From an uncultured Pseudomonadales bacterium (GTDB taxonomy: Bacteria; Pseudomonadota; Gammaproteobacteria; Pseudomonadales; Pseudohongiellaceae): a stretch of 64,000 nt of DNA. The stretch is taken from the NCBI GenBank assembly GCA_943789485.1, contig CALSUH010000004.1, forward strand, positions 1-64,000, read 5' to 3'. Below the pieces are notes generated by a model that saw only the letters and a list, made by a program, of their open reading frames with translations, searched no databases and had not been told where the DNA came from. Positions 55,367-63,138 of the stretch are shown in pieces (within the stretch, counting starts at the first letter, position 1; each line of letters starts with the position of its first letter). The position numbers were made by a program, and so were the translations under genes.

Positions 55367-56182
55367 ATGAGTAACAAAAAATTAGTAAGCCTTGCCAGCT
55401 TGAGACAAGATTTAAAATCAGGCGACTTAGTATTCTTTCAAGGTCTAGCAAGCGATAGCATGCTAATCAGAAGCCTTACAGGTGGCATATGGTCTCATTG
55501 CGCTATGATTATTAAAGGCGACGATATTGGATGCACCGAACATGATCTACTCTTGTTCGAAAGCTCTGTTACGCCGGGGCGTGACATAGGCGAAAGTGGA
55601 AAAGACTCTACTGAGAAAGCCGGTGTAATGTTAGTCGATTTTGATTCGCGAATGCAGGACTATGCGCAGAGCAAAGAGTATTCCATGTTTGGTATAAGGC
55701 AACTAGACACAGAAAGCGCGCAGAAGGCCAGTACAGGGGAGCTCAAAACATTTGCACTGAATCGAAATGTCCGTGATTCCGTATACCCTGCCGAGCAACA
55801 GGTTGCCACCGAGCACTTCATTGCTCGCGATCTAGATAACTCACAATTCAACAACCAGGTTCTCGCCAAAATACAGAGCGAAATCAAAGTAGATGCAATC
55901 AAAAAACTGACTGAGAGCGACCTCAAACTAATAATTAGCAAAGCAATCGAGACAGTTCATGACAATCTTGATAGCACCACTCACAACAAGTTTAGTCATC
56001 GCCATACAACACCTTCGCACTATTTCTGCAGCGAGCTGGTAGCAGACGCGCTCATGCATATGGAAGTTATGGAGATGGGGAATGCGGCAGGGTATAGCCC
56101 TGGCGACTTATCAGATGAGGAGGATTCACCGCTTGATGCATCTTATTTCGAAGTTATACACATCCCCGGCGATCTTGGCTGA
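55367..56182 (+). CDS. YiiX-like permuted papain-fold (NlpC/P60 superfamily) protein
   Basis: 271 residues, no signal peptide. The N-terminus LKSGDLVFFQGLASDSMLIR followed by GGIWSHCAMIIKGDD gives the conserved His of the circularly permuted papain fold; the late SHYFCSELVADALMHMEVM gives the catalytic Cys. The insert between them (residues about 60-210) is longer than in E. coli YiiX and is charged and helical. Relatives are amidases, acyltransferases or lipid hydrolases (LRAT-like). It borders the lipoxygenase/P450 region, so a lipid or amide substrate is possible. Function inferred only from fold. Confidence 0.8.
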   Translation: MSNKKLVSLASLRQDLKSGDLVFFQGLASDSMLIRSLTGGIWSHCAMIIKGDDIGCTEHDLLLFESSVTPGRDIGESGKDSTEKAGVMLVDFDSRMQDYAQSKEYSMFGIRQLDTESAQKASTGELKTFALNRNVRDSVYPAEQQVATEHFIARDLDNSQFNNQVLAKIQSEIKVDAIKKLTESDLKLIISKAIETVHDNLDSTTHNKFSHRHTTPSHYFCSELVADALMHMEVMEMGNAAGYSPGDLSDEEDSPLDASYFEVIHIPGDLG

Positions 56183-56270
56183 GACTGAATTTGTGCACAG
56201 TTAAGATAGCTGGGTTTAGAAACTGAGGGTTTCTGGGGCAGTTTAGACAGCGTCCCAATCCGTTATAAGG

Positions 56271-56798
56271 CTAGCCTTGTGATGACGATGTAGTCTGTGA
56301 ATCAAACTTATCTTTCTCATGATAATTAAGCGCATCCAGATAAGCATCGACATATTCAACAAAGTTAAGATCGAATTGAAAAGGCTGATAACGCCACCAG
56401 TCTCTTACACCTCTACGATCCAAATAATATTTCATATTGTACTCAATCGCGTTCCAAAACTGTTGATCCAAACGCCGTTGATTGTAGAGCGTGTGCTGTT
56501 GGTTAAAATCGCAGAACATAGCCATCATTAGAGAGCCAAACTGCAAGCGCTCGTCTGAACTCAAGACAATAAAATTTGCGCAACCACGGCGATAAAGACT
56601 CGCCATTTCCACATCGCTGCCTATTAGCCTTCCCATATCCTTATTGTGTTGCATCACTTGAATATAGTTTGCTTCTCGCGAACTTTCATTACTTTCTCGC
56701 ATCTGACGTGCAACGAAAAGTAGAGAGGCGATAACTGCCACTCCACCCACGATTTCCGCGATACTCACGAGTGCATCTATACTAATAGGGAAGGCCAT
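56271..56798 (-). CDS. Membrane-anchored protein of the DUF6082-like type
   Basis: 175 residues. One N-terminal transmembrane helix (IAEIVGGVAVIASLLFVARQ) is followed by a helical cytoplasmic domain with the conserved RGCANFIVLSSDERLQFGSL, QHTLYNQRRLDQQFWN and GVRDWWRYQPFQFD segments. I know this arrangement from uncharacterised proteins common in marine proteobacteria. It begins 5 nt after the lipoxygenase stop on the same strand, so it is very likely co-transcribed and translationally coupled with it. A helper role for the lipoxygenase is inferred from that spacing only. Confidence 0.75.
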   Translation of the reverse strand: MAFPISIDALVSIAEIVGGVAVIASLLFVARQMRESNESSREANYIQVMQHNKDMGRLIGSDVEMASLYRRGCANFIVLSSDERLQFGSLMMAMFCDFNQQHTLYNQRRLDQQFWNAIEYNMKYYLDRRGVRDWWRYQPFQFDLNFVEYVDAYLDALNYHEKDKFDSQTTSSSQG

Positions 56799-56803
56799 AT
56801 AAT

Positions 56804-58828
56804 TTACACGCTAGTACTATTAGGCACATTCTCCGGCAGAAAATAGCTATATGCAAGTAAACCACGCTGTTGTTCGCGCTGCTCATTGCGCTTCATAATT
56901 TCCTTCGTAGTGGAACCAGTTAATTCTTCGTAGTATTGCGCGCAAATTTGCCTCGCACCAGGCTCCAGCTTCTCAGAATAATCTAACAGAGAATCATAGT
57001 GATAACCGGACAATGCAATCGCAACTTCAATCTGCGCCGCCGTTTTATCCGGGGGCGGCAGAAAATTGAGTAGATCCTCAGTCGAAACTACCGCGCTCGA
57101 CAAATTCTCCGGAGGGGCAACATAGAACGCTGTTGGATAGTTAGGAACGAATCCGAAGTATTCTATTTGAGGGAAATTGACTGCCGCATGTTGTGGCCCT
57201 GCTGTCCAGATCATACGATGGAGAATTGTGTGTAAATCATTGACATTATTTATCTTTGGGATAAATCCATTTACTTTCTCTGAGAGCTCCAAAGCCCAAT
57301 CCTGAAGCTCATAGTCTTCCTGCACATCGGTATCAGACCCATAATAATTATCGATGTAATCCTTTATATAGCGCCCGAGCACATCCCATAACAACAGACC
57401 ATCGTCGCGATAGGGAAAGTACGGGAGTGCTTCGGCATCATCAACACCTCTTGCACCGAGACGCTGCACAAAATCCAGATCTTCGAATGACCAGGTAGCG
57501 TAACGCTCTTTCATCAACTGAAGCGAACCACTGAGCCCTGTCTCAAGAATTTGTTGTATCAATCCTTTATCGCTAAGTAATAATTTCTCACCAGCCTTAT
57601 TTATAACTAACAGTGCCGTAAAGTGATGCGAAAGCAATACGCGAAGAGGGTGCTCAACATGTAGTTGTCGCCGAGTAGTTGTTGCCATCGCGTCTTCGAT
57701 CAAATGTGTTTCAAGCAGATGGTTCACACTCTGGTTGTAGTTCACATCGGAAACCTGAACTATCATTTTTGCCATCGTCCAACTATTTACCCTGCCTGGC
57801 TCGTTCTTATCTTTGGCAAGTAAAATATCCGCCTCGGCGGTTTGATCCAGCTGAATCGCCAAAAGTTGCAGCCCACAGAACCTATCGGTTTTTATATAGA
57901 GCACTACCGGCGCAAGAAGATTTTTCTGCGCTACGCCGGGGGCTTTTTCATCCGGCTTGATGCTGGCGAGAGCCTCATAGTCGCAGACGAAAAGGCGCTT
58001 CTGCTTAACCGCCTCCTTTAAATCCATATCAAGACCAAAATAGGCGAATGCGTCTTTACCTATTTTCTTTGATAGCTTAGCGCTAAGTTTATTCCAAGAA
58101 GCGCCTATTCCCGGCTCTTCGCTATCGAGCGTCACACGCTGAATAGCCATTGGATTCAGCCCAGCAAGGCGCTGCGAGGCAAATGTTTTATCGTCTTGCC
58201 ATTTGCCTGAAATTTCAGGCGAATCAAGAAGCGCATAGGAATTCCCGTAGCAAGCGAGAGTCTCAAATTTATCAAAATTAACGTCGCCCATGACGCTCTT
58301 AGTAGCAGGTGTTTGCATCTTCTCGAACATGTGCAGCACCTCACCCGAGACACTGTTTTCCTTGTACTTGCTGGACTCTTGAACATCCTTGAGCGCGCTG
58401 GAAATGGCGTCCATCTGCATCGACTTAGTCGGCAGCTTTTGAATAGACTTCCACAACGCTTCATTTGTTAGTAATGTGAGTCTGTTTTCTATCTGTCCTT
58501 CGACCCACGGCCGCAACATGCTCAATTCTCTCAACAGAAGCTCTGGCCCCATATCAGAGAGCGGCAATAGAAATCTATCCTCTTCAGGCTTATCCGGATT
58601 ATTGTCAAATTCTTTGAATTTAAGTACCGACTGACGAATTTTTAGATCACCCATTCGTAGAAGCTTCTGTTGGGTGCTATTTTTTTGGGGAAGAGTCGCC
58701 TCTACAACACGATCACCATCTTCGATAAGCCCCTCTACCAATTTCTTTATACTCCCTAGGGAAAGAGCAGTCTGGGCAGCATCTTCTCCTTCTTCAATGA
58801 TTCCCTTCAATACTTTCTTGATGTCCAT
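56804..58828 (-). CDS. Lipoxygenase
   Basis: 674 residues from the ATG at 58828 (AGGGG upstream). It inserts oxygen into polyunsaturated fatty acids to give hydroperoxides. The non-heme iron ligands are visible: HLLETH (His370 and His375), WTAGPQHAAVNF (His547, Asn551) and the C-terminal carboxylate. The C-terminus reads PNSTSV, so Val replaces the usual Ile. Supporting motifs are RRQLHVEHPLRVLLSHHF and DGLLLWDVLGRYIKDYIDNY. No PLAT domain and no signal peptide are evident; the first 50 residues are helical. A P450 gene lies 242 nt upstream on the same strand and a membrane protein gene follows at 5 nt. Bacterial lipoxygenases are uncommon. Confidence 0.92.
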   Translation of the reverse strand: MDIKKVLKGIIEEGEDAAQTALSLGSIKKLVEGLIEDGDRVVEATLPQKNSTQQKLLRMGDLKIRQSVLKFKEFDNNPDKPEEDRFLLPLSDMGPELLLRELSMLRPWVEGQIENRLTLLTNEALWKSIQKLPTKSMQMDAISSALKDVQESSKYKENSVSGEVLHMFEKMQTPATKSVMGDVNFDKFETLACYGNSYALLDSPEISGKWQDDKTFASQRLAGLNPMAIQRVTLDSEEPGIGASWNKLSAKLSKKIGKDAFAYFGLDMDLKEAVKQKRLFVCDYEALASIKPDEKAPGVAQKNLLAPVVLYIKTDRFCGLQLLAIQLDQTAEADILLAKDKNEPGRVNSWTMAKMIVQVSDVNYNQSVNHLLETHLIEDAMATTTRRQLHVEHPLRVLLSHHFTALLVINKAGEKLLLSDKGLIQQILETGLSGSLQLMKERYATWSFEDLDFVQRLGARGVDDAEALPYFPYRDDGLLLWDVLGRYIKDYIDNYYGSDTDVQEDYELQDWALELSEKVNGFIPKINNVNDLHTILHRMIWTAGPQHAAVNFPQIEYFGFVPNYPTAFYVAPPENLSSAVVSTEDLLNFLPPPDKTAAQIEVAIALSGYHYDSLLDYSEKLEPGARQICAQYYEELTGSTTKEIMKRNEQREQQRGLLAYSYFLPENVPNSTSV

Positions 58829-59070
58829 TACCACCCCTTTTCCACGTGCCTATGTAATACAGCGAAACAACTACAACCTCGTCTTAGCAAGTTTGTTACG
58901 CTTAGCTCTGTACTTCCAAACCCGACCACTACTTCTCTTAGTGCGTGTATTATCTTACTACACTTACTTATTCAATCAATTGCCAACACGCATTGTTTCG
59001 AAAGGAGTGAGTCAAGCTCCGCTAGAGCACTTAACGACGCGCACTACTTGATGCAAGTTAACTATCCCTT

Positions 59071-60348
59071 TTATTTAAAGCGGAGCTGTAAATCGGTATA
59101 TCCTCGAAAATAAGGGTCCGTCTGCCAGGTGGGAGGCTCAGCAATCTCAAAAGATGGGAATTTAGTAAACAGACATTCCAAGGCAATAGGTAATTCTCGC
59201 CTGAGCATCTGTTCACCAATACATTGATGGATACCGTGCCCAAATGAAAGCATCCCATTGCAATTTCGGGATATGTCAAATTTATCAGGATCGTCAATTG
59301 CATCGGGATCTCGATTAGCAGACCCTATAACGACTGCAATCTTTTTCCCTTTCTCTATTGTGACACCACCTAACTGTGTAGTTTCGTTTGCAAACCTATC
59401 GAGCACGTGAATGGGCGCATCGTAGCGCAACATTTCGCTAACAACATTCGGCATGATTTCTGAGCTTGAGTTGCTCTCGAAAGCCTTTTTCACGGTGTCT
59501 AAGCTTTCGGGGTGATTAAGCAAATTAACTAAGCCGGTACCCATCACGTGAGTAGTCGTGAAGTACCCTGCTAGGGCAAGAGAGACTGCATTGGCCGACA
59601 CATCCTTAATCGTGAAATCTACTTCACTGCCGTTGGATCTCTTCGCAAGATCGCTCATAAGTGAAACCATCTTTCCAGGTTGTAGCTGCTCAGGAAGTTC
59701 AAATAGCGCCTCCAACGCGGTGCCGAGCAAGCCATGGTCTTCAACGAAGGCTGCTGCTAGAGCACCGAAACGCATCGATAGCACCGCCCCTCCTGCAACA
59801 CCTCTTGCCAACTTACCTTGTGCTGGATCGTTTGCCAGGATTATTCGATTTACTAAGTGTACGATAGTTGACCAAGACCCCGGATTAATACCGAGCACAT
59901 GAGCAAGAGATTGTGATGGCAAGGGATGTGCATATTCAGCTATAAAGTTAACAATATCACCCGGCTTCGTGTCAGGAATTAAACCTTCTGCGATAGCGCT
60001 AACAGCGAGCTCAAGCCCTTCAGTGGACTCTCTAAAAAGCGGCCCCAGTAGCTCACGAAGCTGCGCGTGCCTGTGACCATCTGAGGCAAAAAGACTCTTC
60101 GTCAATGCGGGCTTTTTCGATCCCTCTTCTACTTCCAATTCTTTGACCCAGATATCTGAATTGTCCAAAATTTGGATCACATCCTCATGCCGGAATACCC
60201 AGTAACTCTGATAGTCTTTTTCAAGCCAAACTATTGGCTCGTTCTCACGAAACCACTTGTATGACGCGTAAGGATTAGCAATAAAAGCCGGCGCATGCGG
60301 ATCAAAATTCGCTGGATCTACAAAAGCTGGCTCAGAATCATTCTTCAT
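59071..60348 (-). CDS. Cytochrome P450
   Basis: 425 residues, soluble bacterial class. The heme-binding loop is SFGHGIHQCIGEQMLRRELP with Cys376 as the axial ligand. The ExxR pair lies in SEMLRYDAPIHVL, and the I-helix oxygen-binding motif reads LALAGYFTTTHVMGTG. PHxFDPHAPAF-like wording opens the protein, as in other bacterial CYPs. A normal oxygen-activating I-helix argues for a monooxygenase rather than a hydroperoxide-using CYP74 type. GGAG lies upstream of the ATG. It precedes the lipoxygenase on the same strand, so oxylipin or fatty acid hydroxylation is a reasonable but unproven idea. No ferredoxin gene is adjacent. Confidence 0.93.
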   Translation of the reverse strand: MKNDSEPAFVDPANFDPHAPAFIANPYASYKWFRENEPIVWLEKDYQSYWVFRHEDVIQILDNSDIWVKELEVEEGSKKPALTKSLFASDGHRHAQLRELLGPLFRESTEGLELAVSAIAEGLIPDTKPGDIVNFIAEYAHPLPSQSLAHVLGINPGSWSTIVHLVNRIILANDPAQGKLARGVAGGAVLSMRFGALAAAFVEDHGLLGTALEALFELPEQLQPGKMVSLMSDLAKRSNGSEVDFTIKDVSANAVSLALAGYFTTTHVMGTGLVNLLNHPESLDTVKKAFESNSSSEIMPNVVSEMLRYDAPIHVLDRFANETTQLGGVTIEKGKKIAVVIGSANRDPDAIDDPDKFDISRNCNGMLSFGHGIHQCIGEQMLRRELPIALECLFTKFPSFEIAEPPTWQTDPYFRGYTDLQLRFK

Positions 60349-60437
60349 TTTATCTCCACACTAGTTTTTACTCAGTCGCAGTCTTGACCCCCCAATTTAA
60401 CACTTGATTGGACAATCGAGAAGCTACTCGATGCAAG

Positions 60438-60866
60438 CTATTCCTCGCCAGCCTGCAGAAGAAAAGTACCATCGTGCATGCGTCTATTACTAAGCATCAT
60501 CTCTGTTAATCCATCAAGCTCTAGGCCGACATTGGGCAGGGGGCAAATCCCTGTACTCCCTCAGTGTCCCCCGATCAAGAAACGCTGCTCATTTTCTTCA
60601 GCTTGGGTCTCTGTCATGCCGGTGCTGGGGCCCTAGCGATCGAAAACGCTCCGATTAAAATTGATTGCTATTTTGTTACAGATTGTTGGATGGAGTAAAC
60701 CACTTCGTTCACGAACATAATTCAACAATCCCTCGGCTTCGCAGGCAATGATGCGGGCATATTTTGGATTGGCGGAATTGTTGTAGGGGCTTTTCGATTG
60801 CCTGGGACTCTTCTGCTCTCTCCCATCAACAGGAGATGACTTAATCTTCAGAACACTATCGACCAC
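60438..60866 (-). pseudogene. Possible decayed gene, one frame with two in-frame stops
   Basis: One minus-strand frame gives protein-like sequence in three pieces separated by TAG at 60633 and TGA at 60561. The pieces are a 77-codon ORF containing YARIIACEAEGLLNYVRERS, a short MTETQAEENEQRFLIGGH, and CPLPNVGLELDGLTEMMLSN running into RRMHDGTFLLQAGEE before TAG at 60438. The family was not recognised. The upstream codons spell a KGTGSKK-like stretch on AAGGGGACGGGATC, a sequence style I associate with mobile-element flanks, but that is only an impression. It sits between the divergent P450 and alpha/beta hydrolase genes. Confidence 0.3.
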
Positions 60867-60971
60867 AAAATCAATTTGCTCTACCTTCTTTGATCCCGTC
60901 CCCTTAAACTCTCTAAAAGTTAGAATAATTGTTATACTTTAAACCAATGCCTGCCCTAGAGAACAGTTGTA

Positions 60972-62480
60972 ATGATTAAAGATACTGAAAATAGTGATCT
61001 AAATAAGGATCGCTCGGATGCCCAGCCTGAGAAAAAGAGTAAAACAATACTAGTAACCATCCATGGAACCGGTGCTGGCGACCCTACCAAAGACAAAAAC
61101 TCCTGGTGGCAAGAAGAAAGCGATTTTTTGGAGCAATTGGGTCAGCGTCTGGAGCTGAGCCCAGAGCAGGTCAAGATTGTGCCTTTTCTTTGGGAGGAAG
61201 GTCCCAACAGCGAAGCCAGCCGCAGGAAGGCAGGTAAAAGGCTCTACAAGCTCCTAAGGTCATATGATGACTTAAACCAAGACTACTATTTGATTGGCCA
61301 CAGCCATGGTGGATCTGTTGCCTACCATGCGTTGTTACAGTCGGTAGCTGAAGACAAGTCACTAAAAGGCCTCAAATGCTGGTGCACTGTGGGCACACCC
61401 TTTTTAGAATACAAAAGAAATAAATTTTTGTTTCAACGAATCACCGGATGGCGCCTGGGGCTTTACATAATGACGTTTACCTCCTTTGTGTTTGCCCTCA
61501 GTGCTTATTTCAATCGCTTTCTTAATGATGCCCGGGATGGGACGGATGGGGCTATCACTGGCGCGCTCCAACCTGAACATTTACCTTTCGTAGTGCTATT
61601 TTGGCCCGTCGTTCATGTCTTTTTCCTCGTGCGTGAGCGGCGCAGGGGGCACGCCAAGTCCTCAGCTAAAAGGACCTGGTTTACCGAAAAACAAAAAAAG
61701 ATGGTAGCAGAACAATATTTCGATAATTGGCTTGGGCTCTGTCACCCTGAAGACGAAGCAGTCAGCGCTCTCACCAACATCAAAGACATTAATGAACGGA
61801 TAATGAAACCTGATTTACTAATGGGTTTGATACCAATTGCCAAACTCATCGTTATAGCAATAGTTGGTTGGCTGCTTACTGGGGGCGGAATTTTAAGTAA
61901 TTTAGTAGACCCTGGGGCTGAGGCAATTTTGTATAGTTTGGTTTTCATAATCCTAGTAGTGCTTCTATCTATAATAGGGACTATCTTAAAAGTGTTTCTT
62001 CTGTTGATAGGCACGCCACTTGCGTGGAAAATTAACAAAATGGTTTGGTCGGAGGTAAAAACAAACGCCTGGGGCGATGATTTGGTCAAAGAAAGCATAA
62101 GTAAAATAGCCGCCTATCCAGCAAATTTTGATGCGAAATTTGCGGAAAGAATGCCAGAAATTGTTGCGGCACCCCTTCGCGAACACAGCTCAAAAAGCGC
62201 AATAAAAACACTTGTGAAGGTGAGGGAAATCTTGGGAATGACAGTTAATCAGGATAAAAGACAAAACAAAAAGGGCGCGGTAGATCTAAGGTCAAATCTA
62301 AGCAGCTCCCTGACTTGGGAGGAATTAATTCACACCTCCTATTTCGCAGTTGATAATTTCATCGACCTCATCGCAATAGGGTTACATAGGGCAGGTTTCA
62401 CAGAATTAAAGAACGATTTCGTTTCCACCCCTGAACGAGAGCAGTTATCAGCATGGTATGATAGCGACTCCACCTCCTAG
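60972..62480 (+). CDS. Membrane-embedded alpha/beta-hydrolase
   Basis: 502 residues. The N-terminal hydrolase domain starts with ILVTIHGTGAGDPTKDKNSW and carries the nucleophile elbow GHSHGGSVAYHALL (Ser near 111); the oxyanion HGTG motif is also present. At least three transmembrane helices follow: near 160-180 (LYIMTFTSFVFALSAYF), near 200-215 and two around 280-345 (LLMGLIPIAKLIVIAIVGWL; LVFIILVVLLSIIGTILKVF). A helical cytosolic tail ends the protein. The membrane setting suggests a lipase, esterase or palmitoyl-type hydrolase. Located beside the P450-lipoxygenase genes. Substrate not known. Confidence 0.8.
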   Translation: MIKDTENSDLNKDRSDAQPEKKSKTILVTIHGTGAGDPTKDKNSWWQEESDFLEQLGQRLELSPEQVKIVPFLWEEGPNSEASRRKAGKRLYKLLRSYDDLNQDYYLIGHSHGGSVAYHALLQSVAEDKSLKGLKCWCTVGTPFLEYKRNKFLFQRITGWRLGLYIMTFTSFVFALSAYFNRFLNDARDGTDGAITGALQPEHLPFVVLFWPVVHVFFLVRERRRGHAKSSAKRTWFTEKQKKMVAEQYFDNWLGLCHPEDEAVSALTNIKDINERIMKPDLLMGLIPIAKLIVIAIVGWLLTGGGILSNLVDPGAEAILYSLVFIILVVLLSIIGTILKVFLLLIGTPLAWKINKMVWSEVKTNAWGDDLVKESISKIAAYPANFDAKFAERMPEIVAAPLREHSSKSAIKTLVKVREILGMTVNQDKRQNKKGAVDLRSNLSSSLTWEELIHTSYFAVDNFIDLIAIGLHRAGFTELKNDFVSTPEREQLSAWYDSDSTS

Positions 62481-62582
62481 CCGGGCTAGCTTCGCAGAGG
62501 GCTTTTAGCGTGGAGCTCATCTTATTTCTCGACCAGGTGCCTACTCAATTCATCGGCGGCGTGAACCCCTACTAGCCAATCC

Positions 62583-62950
62583 CTAGACTATTCGCTCTTT
62601 GGGTTGCCCGAGATTAATGGAACGCGCCACAGAAAAACCATCTTCATGCATGTAAAGCATCAAGAGCATGGATATGGCGGCCCCTAGAGAATGGCCTGCC
62701 AGCTTAATCTGATGATCCACAAGAAGAGGCGGCTTTAGATTCTCATACACAATCGCAGCATCGTTATCGAATTCCTTGTGGACATAAATCTCTAAGTTCA
62801 GGTTTTCGATAACAGGTACTCAGCGCCTTCTTCAACGCTTTTCAGGTTTGCTGTGTCACGCACAGAAATGACTTAGACCTTTTCGGGGGAGCATGTCTCT
62901 AAAAAGTATTGAACGTCGATAGCTTCTAAGTTAGACACATGAACAGTGCT
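62583..62950 (-). pseudogene. Decayed class 3 lipase
   Basis: Reading the minus strand: SNLEAIDVQYFLETCSPEKV, an in-frame TAA (62873-62875), VISVRDTANLKSVEEGAEYL as the counterpart of the lipase VxFRGT region, a frameshift near 62805, then KPPLLVDHQIKLAGHSLGAA and ISMLLMLYMHEDGFSVARSI, ending with a stop at 62583. GHSLGAA is the nucleophile elbow of class 3 (fungal-type) lipases and its spacing from the RGT-like motif fits. The 5' end and the catalytic Asp/His part are missing. It lies in a stretch with no other gene. Confidence 0.65.
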
Positions 62951-63138
62951 TGGCTACTTTTCCCGAATCTCACTTACTGACAGCTAGGCGCCGCTCGGCC
63001 GGCATACCAATTAATTTCATTAAAATTACTCTCAACAGCGGACATAGGTATTCCTTAAATGCTATTGAACTTGCTGCTTAGCCAGCTAAGTTATAAACGG
63101 CATGTAAAAATCATAGGCAGAGGGACTTTGAGTCGATT

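Noticed and set aside
59071-60348. P450 as a CYP74-type allene oxide or hydroperoxide lyase
   Set aside because: The I-helix keeps the oxygen-activating AG-x-x-TT pattern and the heme loop is a normal bacterial monooxygenase type.
60500-60570. In-frame TGA at 60561 as a selenocysteine codon
   Set aside because: No convincing bacterial SECIS hairpin, no known selenoprotein context, and a second in-frame stop (TAG) upstream. Gene decay explains it better.
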